Below are positions 1-4,976 of a stretch of DNA of 6,421 nt, piece after piece. A program made the translations under genes and the position numbers. The notes under the pieces were generated by a model. The model was not told the DNA's origin. It worked only from the letters and a program-made list of their open reading frames with translations, and did no database searches. Source of the DNA: an uncultured Lachnospiraceae bacterium (GTDB lineage Bacteria; Bacillota_A; Clostridia; Lachnospirales; Lachnospiraceae); assembly GCA_902796775.1 (NCBI GenBank), contig CADBQK010000401.1:1-6421 (forward strand). The letters run 5' to 3'. Each line of letters starts with the position of its first letter. The first letter of the stretch is position 1.

Positions 1-11
1 ATTTCTCCTTT
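1..11 (-). promoter_or_regulatory. Ribosome binding site of a gene beginning left of the window
   Basis: Read on the minus strand the first bases give AAAGGAGAAAT, a good Shine-Dalgarno sequence (AAAGGAG at 11 to 5) with four further bases before the edge. A start codon would be expected a few bases outside the window. It implies a gene running left, divergent from the 371-904 gene. A possible minus-strand promoter lies upstream: TTGCAT at 70-65, a 17-base spacer, and TGTAAT at 47-42. The -35 box is a poor match, so the promoter is tentative. The start codon itself cannot be seen. Confidence 0.45.
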
Positions 12-353
12 CTGCTGCTCGGCTGGTAATAGGAGATTACGATTACAAGAACTGCTTTCCAGTAATGCAAACCCCATATTCTGTAAAATACGTAAGTATG
101 TGATCTTTTAACATCTCCATCCCAGTATACCATGAACCGGCTCTGAATACTATAAGGAAGTACCGCAATACAATAGCAGCAGTATGAATAAAACGAGAGA
201 AAACAGATGGAAAAGGTGCCGTGTGGAAATTGTATGAAAACTATAGTAAGCAAATGGATTCTGCGATATAATACAGACATACGGATGCTGGAGTTATGCA
301 TTGGAGGATTACAGTGTGTAACAGCCGGCAGATCGATGGATATATAATAGATT
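12..353. other. Non-coding upstream region
   Basis: This stretch is AT-rich and holds no gene I can support. A perfect TATAAT occurs at 267-272 and another at 343-348. The first lacks a good -35 box. The second is so close to the ribosome binding site at 354-360 that transcription from it would leave almost no leader. Either may be part of the promoter for the 371-904 gene. A tandem GATTAC repeat lies at 35-46. An open frame of 46 codons at 207-347 is discussed as a finding and is not called as a gene. Confidence 0.4.
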
Positions 354-370
354 AAGGAGGTTTGAAGATT

Positions 371-904
371 ATGAAATTAGAGGATGGCATTAAAAAAGTG
401 TTAAACGCTCTGGCACAGGACCCTTCCGTGCAGGATAAAATGAAGAATGATCCGGATACAGCGGTCAAAGATATCGTTGGGGATGATCTTACTTCTGATG
501 AAGTTTCGGGGCTGGTAAAGGGGACCGGCAAACTCTTTGGAGACGCACAGGTTGCCACAGGTTTTATGGGGCTTCTCGGAGTACAAAAGTGCATCCCTGG
601 TCTTGCAACGCTTTTGACACAAAAGGGTGGTGTTCATCTGCTTATGAATTATATCACCGGAGGAATGAATAGTAAGACTGCCGGCGGCCCGGTGCAGCAG
701 CTGGGGCTTCTTTCAGAGCTGCTGAGCTCTGCTGGCGGAGCAAATGCACTTATTAAACTGATCGGACGCAGCCAAAAAGGTACTCCGCTGCCTGATCTGA
801 CTTCTATGCTGGCCATGCAGAACGGCTCAGGGGAGACAGGAAAACCAAAGAAGACAGGTGACAGTGTGCTGGATGCACTGACTTCGCTTTTCGGCCCGAA
901 ATAA
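371..904 (+). CDS. Uncharacterised 177-residue protein with an N-terminal helical module
   Basis: The function is not recognised. The ATG at 371 is chosen because AAGGAGG at 354-360 lies 10 bases upstream; an in-frame TTG at 362 is only one base from that site and is rejected. Residues 1-57 are charged and probably helical (QDPSVQDKMKNDPDTAV, then GDDLTSDEV, ending KLFG). They recall small clostridial proteins with a 'DP..AV...LG.DL..D' pattern ending in LFGK, and more distantly Nif11-type leader peptides. Residues 65-99 and 111-132 are hydrophobic and glycine-rich and share a degenerate pattern, LxxLLxxxGGxxxLxxxI, at 78-95 and 114-131. A polar linker (150-163) leads to a C-terminal VLDALTSLFGPK that echoes the end of the first module. 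No signal peptide is seen, and one cysteine (C74) is present. The dehydrogenase gene follows 71 bases later with no terminator between, suggesting co-transcription. That it is a real gene is likely; any function is unknown. Confidence 0.8.
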   Translation: MKLEDGIKKVLNALAQDPSVQDKMKNDPDTAVKDIVGDDLTSDEVSGLVKGTGKLFGDAQVATGFMGLLGVQKCIPGLATLLTQKGGVHLLMNYITGGMNSKTAGGPVQQLGLLSELLSSAGGANALIKLIGRSQKGTPLPDLTSMLAMQNGSGETGKPKKTGDSVLDALTSLFGPK

Positions 905-926
905 ATAATCATATATTAGATTGATC

Positions 927-949
927 ATCCTGATACAGCATGTCAGGAT
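927..949 (+). other. Intergenic hairpin upstream of the dehydrogenase start
   Basis: ATCCTGATA (927-935) can pair with TGTCAGGAT (941-949), a nine-pair stem with one G-U and a five-base loop. No run of T follows, so it is not a standard terminator. It ends 11 bases before the Shine-Dalgarno sequence at 961-967. It also covers the upstream in-frame ATG at 940, which counts mildly against that codon as the start. It could stabilise a processed message or modulate translation; neither is shown. Confidence 0.4.
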
Positions 950-975
950 ATTCTGGATACAGGAGGGAATACGGC

Positions 976-2097
976 GTGAAAGGATTCAGCCTGCGGACGC
1001 AGGTTTATGAGTACGGCACATTTGAGGATTTTGCACAGGAGTTCTGTCTGGGAGCAGATGATCTGGTGCTGATTGGCGAGGGGACTTTTCAGAGAGAAGT
1101 CAGTCCGCTGAATCTGGGTATACAGACTGTGTTCCGGGAGAAATACGGGAACGGCGAGCCGACGGATACGATGGTGGACGGGATCCTGGATGCCCTGCGG
1201 GGAAAGGTGTTCAGGCGTATTGTTGCTGTGGGCGGAGGCACGATCCTTGATATCGCAAAACTTGTGGCGGCAGCGGGACCGGAGGATCGGACAGATGACC
1301 TTTACGAGCAGGGGGAAGCTCTGCAGAAAAGGCATGAGCTGATTGCTGTACCGACAACCTGCGGGACTGGGAGTGAAGTGACGAATATCTCGATCGTCAA
1401 CCGTCTCAGCAAAGGCACAAAGATGGGACTGGCTGTGGATGCTTTGTATCCGGATAGTGCCATCCTGATCAGTGCTCTTCTGGATACGATGCCTTACCAG
1501 GTTTTTGCTACTTCTTCCATAGACGCAATGATCCATGCCGTGGAGTCATTCTTAAGTCCAAATGGCTGCAGCCTGTCACGCGTCTTCTCCGAAGCAGCAC
1601 TGAAGATTCTGCTTCCTGCCTGGGCAAGGGCAGTGGAAAAGGGCAGGCCCGAGGCCTGGAAGGATGATAAGGAGGCATTTTTACGTGCATCCAATCTGGC
1701 AGGTATCGGCTTCGGCTATGCCGGGACAGGAGCCGTCCATGCCCTGAGCTATCCGCTCGGAGCAATCTATCACATCCCTCACGGACAGTCCAACCAGCTG
1801 ATGTTCTCCGATGTGATGAAGGCGTATAAGAGGATTGATCCGCACGGCCGTATCCGGGAGCTGGAAAATCTTCTGGCAGAGTGTCTGGGAGTGGAAACGG
1901 AGGAAGGTCTGGAGGCTTTGTACAGGCTGATGGACAGAGTACTGATGAAAGCCCCCCTGCATACTTTTGGCGTCACCGAGGAAGACCTGATCAATTTCTC
2001 CAGGACCGTACCGGCTACCCAGCAGAGACTTCTTCGGAACAATTATGTGCCGCTGTCTGAAGAGCAGATCCTGCAGATCTATCAGGCAGCATATTAA
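976..2097 (+). CDS. 4hbD: 4-hydroxybutyrate dehydrogenase, iron-containing alcohol dehydrogenase family
   Basis: A cytosolic NAD-linked enzyme interconverting succinic semialdehyde and 4-hydroxybutyrate, the step linking succinate to 4-hydroxybutyryl-CoA and butyrate in clostridia. The start is the GTG at 976, eight bases after AGGAGGG (961-967); the longer frame from ATG 940 has no ribosome binding site. That gives 373 residues, close to the roughly 371 I recall for C. kluyveri 4HbD. The N-terminal half is the nucleotide-binding fold: VGGGT at 85-89, D92 and PTTCGTGSE at 126-134. The C-terminal half is the helical metal domain, with ligands D183, H187, H255 and H269 in the spacing of the FucO-type family. 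The distinctive tail QQRLLRNNY also matches 4HbD as I remember it. No partner genes of the 4-hydroxybutyrate pathway are in the window, so physiological direction is open. Family assignment is very sure; substrate is fairly sure. Confidence 0.85.
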   Translation: MKGFSLRTQVYEYGTFEDFAQEFCLGADDLVLIGEGTFQREVSPLNLGIQTVFREKYGNGEPTDTMVDGILDALRGKVFRRIVAVGGGTILDIAKLVAAAGPEDRTDDLYEQGEALQKRHELIAVPTTCGTGSEVTNISIVNRLSKGTKMGLAVDALYPDSAILISALLDTMPYQVFATSSIDAMIHAVESFLSPNGCSLSRVFSEAALKILLPAWARAVEKGRPEAWKDDKEAFLRASNLAGIGFGYAGTGAVHALSYPLGAIYHIPHGQSNQLMFSDVMKAYKRIDPHGRIRELENLLAECLGVETEEGLEALYRLMDRVLMKAPLHTFGVTEEDLINFSRTVPATQQRLLRNNYVPLSEEQILQIYQAAY

Positions 2098-2101
2098 AAG
2101 G

Positions 2102-2147
2102 GAGTCGGGGTGAGTCAGCTGATGCGTCCCCTGACTCACCCCGGCTC
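2102..2147. terminator. Bidirectional terminator between convergent genes
   Basis: A 16-pair stem joins 2102-2117 (GAGTCGGGGTGAGTCA) and 2132-2147 (TGACTCACCCCGGCTC) with a 14-base loop and one G-U on the plus strand. Plus-strand transcripts then enter a T-rich stretch with TTTTT at 2157-2161; minus-strand transcripts enter CCCTTTT. It lies five bases after the dehydrogenase stop. Its right arm contains the stop codon (2136-2138) and last codons of the lysR gene, so one element probably ends both transcripts. The T runs are not ideal in either direction, but the stem is very strong. Confidence 0.75.
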
Positions 2148-3098
2148 TGTTGTCTCTTTTTCGAAGACTTCCAGAAATTTCCTGGCGGCGGGGGAGAGGT
2201 ACTGGCCCTGCCTGAAGGCAATGGCGACGTGGGTCTTGAAGTCTTCGCAGTCGATCCGGCGCATGACGATTCCCTCCCGCAGGAATTGCCGGGCAATGGA
2301 TTCCGGGATCAGGCAGATTCCTACTCCGGCGCAGGCCCACATGAGGGAGGTCCGTGCATCGTCGTTCAGACAACGGATGTTGATGGGCAGTCCGTGTGCC
2401 CGGAAGGTGCGGCGGATCAGCTCTTCAAAGCGCCGGTAAACGATAAGGGGGCAGGCGGACAGATCTTGAAGGGAAATTGCAGGAGCCGGAAGGGTGCCCT
2501 CTGTTTCCCTCTGCTCTCCGGAAACGGGGTGGAACATATCCGGGAGGGCATCCTTGTGAATGGATGCTATCGCGGCGAATGATTCTGCTGTTCCCAGAGC
2601 ACACATATCCTCTTCCGGGAAGTAGCGGCAGGCCAGCCCGTCATCGTCGAAGGGCGTGCGCAGGAAGGCCAGATCGATTTCCCGTTTCTTCATCTTCTCC
2701 AGCATGATAAAGGTCGTACCCTCCAGCAGTTCAAAGTCGATAGACGGATACTGCTTCGTGAAACAGGTAAATCCCGGAGTAAGCAGGACATTGCCGCAGG
2801 AGGATATGGTGCCGATGATCAGTTTTCCCTCTATGTTCTCTTCCGAAAAAGCCAGATCGTATTTTGCCTCTTCTGTCAGATCCAGAATCGCCCGGGCTTT
2901 GTCGTAAAGCTTCAGGCCGGCGTCTGTAGGCCGGAAATACCGTGTGCTCCTCTCCAGAAGCACGGTGCCCAGCTCCTCCTCCAGCTCCTTCAGCTGCATG
3001 CTTAGAGGCGGCTGGGAAATATGGAGCCGGGCGGCTGCAGCGGAAATATTTCCGGCATCGATCACAGCAGTAAAATATTCCAGCTGTTTCAGTGTCAT
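2136..3098 (-). CDS. LysR-family transcriptional regulator
   Basis: A DNA-binding regulator of 320 residues. The start is ATG at 3098-3096, six bases after AGGAGG (3110-3105 on the minus strand); the GTG just before it would sit too close. Residues 2-61 are the winged helix-turn-helix typical of the family: LKQLEYFTAV, then AAARLHISQPPLSMQLKELE with the recognition helix, then LLERSTRYFRPTDAG. A linker helix follows, then the effector-binding domain from about residue 92 (KLIIGTISSCG) to the end, with IDLAFLRTP and AGVGICLIPESIA as typical landmarks. The effector domain has about 20 extra residues near 185-205, making the protein longer than the usual 300 or so. It is divergent from the CHR transporter pair, the classic arrangement for a LysR target, and convergent with 4hbD. 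The ligand cannot be told from sequence. Confidence 0.93.
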   Translation of the reverse strand: MTLKQLEYFTAVIDAGNISAAAARLHISQPPLSMQLKELEEELGTVLLERSTRYFRPTDAGLKLYDKARAILDLTEEAKYDLAFSEENIEGKLIIGTISSCGNVLLTPGFTCFTKQYPSIDFELLEGTTFIMLEKMKKREIDLAFLRTPFDDDGLACRYFPEEDMCALGTAESFAAIASIHKDALPDMFHPVSGEQRETEGTLPAPAISLQDLSACPLIVYRRFEELIRRTFRAHGLPINIRCLNDDARTSLMWACAGVGICLIPESIARQFLREGIVMRRIDCEDFKTHVAIAFRQGQYLSPAARKFLEVFEKETTEPG

Positions 3099-3263
3099 CA
3101 CGTGCCTCCTTCTCTTAGATCTGCTGAACAGGATCCTGCAGGGTTACAGTGAAATCTGCGGCGCAGTCTGTCCCCGGGCATCCGGATCTTCGATCTTCGG
3201 ACTGCTTTTGAGCGCCAAAACTATATCAGCACCCTGCGGATTTCTGCTGCTTCCAGTGGTTTC

Positions 3264-3272
3264 ATTGTAACA
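3264..3272 (-). promoter_or_regulatory. Candidate lysR promoter (extended -10)
   Basis: On the minus strand 3272 to 3264 reads TGTTACAAT: a TG-n motif followed by TACAAT, an extended -10 element one base from consensus. No good -35 box lies 16-18 bases upstream, which extended -10 promoters tolerate. Transcription would begin near 3257 and leave a leader of about 160 bases before the lysR start. The element is roughly 100 bases from the opposing transporter promoter, leaving room for a shared operator between them. Confidence 0.45.
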
Positions 3273-3307
3273 TTCGCGGGACAGGAAATCTACAGTTATA
3301 TACGAAT

Positions 3308-3334
3308 ATTATATAAATATTATATTGATTATAT
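3308..3334. promoter_or_regulatory. AT-rich repeated block, candidate LysR operator or UP element
   Basis: Three copies of ATTATAT start at 3308, 3319 and 3328. Two self-complementary AATATT sequences at 3305-3310 and 3316-3321 have centres 11 bases apart, one helical turn. Relative to the predicted transporter start near 3372 the block covers about -64 to -38, where LysR-type regulators usually bind to activate. The block could instead act as an UP element contacted by RNA polymerase. The repeat pattern is seen directly; the role is inferred. Confidence 0.4.
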
Positions 3335-3336
3335 AT

Positions 3337-3365
3337 TTTACATATTGGTCCGGCCGTGCTATGAT
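3337..3365 (+). promoter_or_regulatory. Promoter of the CHR transporter pair
   Basis: TTTACA at 3337-3342 and TATGAT at 3360-3365 are separated by exactly 17 bases, and each is one mismatch from the housekeeping sigma consensus. Transcription would begin near 3372, giving a leader of about 160 bases before the first transporter gene. The spacer contains a GC-rich patch (GGTCCGGCCG). Confidence 0.7.
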
Positions 3366-3379
3366 AGGCATCAGTTAGG

Positions 3380-3449
3380 GCGGCTTTTCCGGACTGACCA
3401 GGATCGACAGTAGATATAAAGGCCTGGCTGTCCGGAGACAGTTGGCTGC
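3380..3449 (+). other. Structured 5' leader of the transporter operon
   Basis: Inside the predicted leader, three nested helices can form: GCGGC (3380-3384) with GCTGC (3445-3449, one G-U), TCCGGAC (3388-3394) with GTCCGGA (3430-3436), and CCAGG (3398-3402) with CCTGG (3423-3427), closing a loop of about 20 bases. Internal loops separate the helices. A small hairpin, CTATG (3473-3477) with CATAG (3485-3489), follows. This is more structure than expected by chance for a leader and might be a riboswitch, a protein-binding site or an mRNA stabiliser. I do not recognise a known riboswitch class, and no terminator-like T run follows. Confidence 0.4.
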
Positions 3450-3531
3450 TGAAAGCTGAAAAAGGAAGACATCTATGTTAAAAGCATAGGAAACATTCAG
3501 GAACTGTTCCCAAGAGAGGAGAGGACGGAGT

Positions 3532-4098
3532 ATGAGTGAATTTTTTGACCTGTTCATCACCTTTGCAAGGATCGGAGGCTTTACCTTCGGCGGCGGCTAT
3601 GCCATGCTGCCGATCCTGCAGCGGGATGTGGTGGAGACAAAACACTGGGCAACGGAAGAGGAACTGATGGACTATTATGCAATCGGGCAGTGCACGCCGG
3701 GAATCATTGCGGTCAATACGGCAACCTTTATCGGCAGTAAGCGTAAAGGGTTCCTGGGCGGCGTGGTCGCCACGCTCGGGATGGTTTTTCCTTCCCTGGT
3801 GCTTATTTCGATCATTGCAGCGTTCATCAATAATTTTTCCAGTATTATCTGGGTACAGCACGCACTGGCCGGTATACGCTGCTGCGTCTGCGTTCTGGTC
3901 TTTGATTCTGTTATGAAGCTGGCAAAGAAGTCCCTCATTGATGCGGCCACTTACGCCATTTTCGGAGCTATCGTCCTCCTGTCCCTGTTCACCAGCGTAC
4001 AGACCTTTGTCTGGGTCATTGTGGCAGGTGTAGCTGGCGTTGTGATCAAGGTGCTGATGAGCGGCAGGGGAACTGCCTCGAAGGACAGTGGAAAGTAA
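3532..4098 (+). CDS. CHR-family (chromate transporter type) short-chain subunit, first of pair
   Basis: A 188-residue inner-membrane protein of the CHR family, in its single-domain short-chain form. The start ATG at 3532 has AGAGG at 3520-3524 seven bases upstream. Residues 14-29 carry the family signature, with FGGGYAMLP at 19-27; a second signature CTPGIIAVNTATFIG lies at 54-68. Hydrophobic segments occupy roughly 74-98, 101-126 and 136-175, the last long enough for two passes; the N-terminal signature segment is also apolar. Short-chain CHR proteins occur as tandem pairs, such as Bacillus subtilis ywrA/ywrB, and both members are needed for chromate efflux. The partner follows 12 bases later. 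In full-length members the second motif is usually TPGP; here it is TPGI, with TPGP kept in the partner. The name reflects homology: the natural substrate in an anaerobe may be another anion. Family is sure, substrate is not. Confidence 0.9.
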   Translation: MSEFFDLFITFARIGGFTFGGGYAMLPILQRDVVETKHWATEEELMDYYAIGQCTPGIIAVNTATFIGSKRKGFLGGVVATLGMVFPSLVLISIIAAFINNFSSIIWVQHALAGIRCCVCVLVFDSVMKLAKKSLIDAATYAIFGAIVLLSLFTSVQTFVWVIVAGVAGVVIKVLMSGRGTASKDSGK

Positions 4099-4110
4099 GG
4101 AGGGAAGAGT

Positions 4111-4674
4111 ATGATTTTATTACGCCTTTATTTTGAATTTTTCAAAACAGGTCTTTTCTCCATCGGCGGCGGACTGGCAACACTTCCTTTCCTGTACGAG
4201 ATGCAGGCCAGGACAGGCTGGTTTACAGTCAATGATGTTGCCAACATGGTTGCGGTTTCCGAGTCAACACCCGGGCCTATGGGCATCAACATGGCGACAT
4301 ATGTCGGCTTTACGATTGCAGGTATACCCGGGGCAGTAATTGCTGTCATAGGAGAAGTGACCCCTGCCATTTTCATTATTTACATCATCGGGAAGATCCT
4401 GCGCAAGTTCAAGGAAAACCCCTATGTACAGTACGCAATGTACGGCCTGCGCGCTGCGTCTGCCGGCCTGATCTTTGTTGCAGGCCTGCGCGTCGCACAG
4501 ATCGCTTTCCTGAACATGGAGCAGTACAATGCGACCAAAGTGATCACCGATCTGTTTAACCCGGTCGCCATCGCGCTGGGTATCGTGATCTATATCGTCT
4601 TTAAGAAGACAGGCAAGCACCCAATCCTGTATATTCTGGCAGCAGGGATCGCAGGTGTCATCCTGGGACTGTAG
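4111..4674 (+). CDS. CHR-family (chromate transporter type) short-chain subunit, second of pair
   Basis: A 187-residue inner-membrane protein, homologous to the preceding gene product and its probable partner. It shows the same two motifs: FSIGGGLATLPFL at 16-28 and STPGPMGINMATYVG at 52-66. Apolar segments follow at about 67-96, 107-131, 147-163 and 170-187. The Shine-Dalgarno sequence AGGAGG (4098-4103) overlaps the last base of the upstream stop codon and lies seven bases before ATG 4111, so translation of the two genes is probably coupled, consistent with equal amounts of two subunits. The protein ends directly after its last membrane segment. The two chains are clearly diverged paralogues, not a recent duplication. 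As with the first subunit, chromate is only the family's named substrate; an oxyanion is a reasonable guess. Confidence 0.9.
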   Translation: MILLRLYFEFFKTGLFSIGGGLATLPFLYEMQARTGWFTVNDVANMVAVSESTPGPMGINMATYVGFTIAGIPGAVIAVIGEVTPAIFIIYIIGKILRKFKENPYVQYAMYGLRAASAGLIFVAGLRVAQIAFLNMEQYNATKVITDLFNPVAIALGIVIYIVFKKTGKHPILYILAAGIAGVILGL

Positions 4675-4692
4675 CAGCAGAAAAAGACGATC

Positions 4693-4723
4693 TGACTTGC
4701 TGCATTCACGGTGGCAGCAGTCA
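4693..4723 (+). other. Hairpin shortly after the transporter genes
   Basis: TGAC plus TGCTGC (4693-4703, with T4697 unpaired) can pair with GCAGCA plus GTCA (4714-4723), ten pairs around a ten-base loop. It begins 18 bases after the stop of the second transporter gene. Bases AAAATG follow, not a T run, so it may protect the 3' end instead of terminating. Confidence 0.35.
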
Positions 4724-4781
4724 AAATGATTGGCAGCATCGTGCATCCGGCATGATCAGAGTGATATAGTTGTTAAAGAAA

Positions 4782-4805
4782 CGGGAGGCAGACGGCGGCC
4801 TCCCG
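4782..4805 (+). terminator. Probable terminator of the transporter operon
   Basis: CGGGAGGC (4782-4789) pairs perfectly with GCCTCCCG (4798-4805) around an eight-base loop. AAAG (4775-4778) may add pairs with CTTT (4806-4809) across a three-base bulge. The following CTTTGCGTT is only partly T-rich, so efficiency is uncertain. It is the best terminator candidate between the transporter pair and pncB; the rest of this 302-base gap holds the hairpin at 4693 and the pncB promoter and leader. Confidence 0.55.
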
Positions 4806-4868
4806 CTTTGCGTTCAGACATGATTTTTAAGCGAGGTGGTCTTCAAAAACATAGAAATGACTGGCGGA

Positions 4869-4897
4869 TTGCTTTTTTTCCGGAATAGGTATACAAT
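4869..4897 (+). promoter_or_regulatory. Promoter of pncB
   Basis: TTGCTT at 4869-4874 and TACAAT at 4892-4897 are 17 bases apart. The -10 box is one base from consensus; the -35 box keeps TTG only. Transcription would start near 4904, leaving a leader of about 73 bases. That leader contains the dyad TTTGAC (4931-4936) / GTCAAA (4944-4949), which could be an operator or a small hairpin. Its presence after a terminator supports pncB as a separate unit. Confidence 0.55.
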
Positions 4898-4976
4898 GTG
4901 AAGCATAACGAAACACCGTGCAGAAGCGGATTTGACCGGGAAAGTCAAAGGCCGGGCTGCTATGGAGGAAAAAAAG

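Noticed and set aside
371..904. Precursor of a Nif11-type ribosomally made peptide product
   Set aside because: The N-terminus only loosely resembles such leaders, the body is long with one cysteine, and no modification enzyme or exporter gene is nearby.
943..1536. 197-codon minus-strand open frame inside the dehydrogenase gene
   Set aside because: It is antisense to a well-supported enzyme gene, has no recognisable domain, and its composition looks like a reversed coding sequence.
1681..2373. 230-codon minus-strand open frame spanning the convergent junction
   Set aside because: It covers the ends of two real genes and the terminator, and has no domain or ribosome binding site I can support.
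3163..3209. Hairpin GCAGTC (3163-3168) with GACTGC (3200-3205) followed by TTTT on the plus strand
   Set aside because: There is no upstream plus-strand transcript for it to end, since the region is the lysR leader. The stem is short with a 31-base loop, so chance is likely.
3372..3531. Known riboswitch class (fluoride, manganese or guanidine type)
   Set aside because: I could not find the conserved core sequences of these classes in the leader, so no class name is given.
4264..4746. 160-codon minus-strand open frame over the second transporter gene
   Set aside because: It overlaps a gene with CHR signatures, and its own translation is rich in Cys, His and Asp without a pattern.
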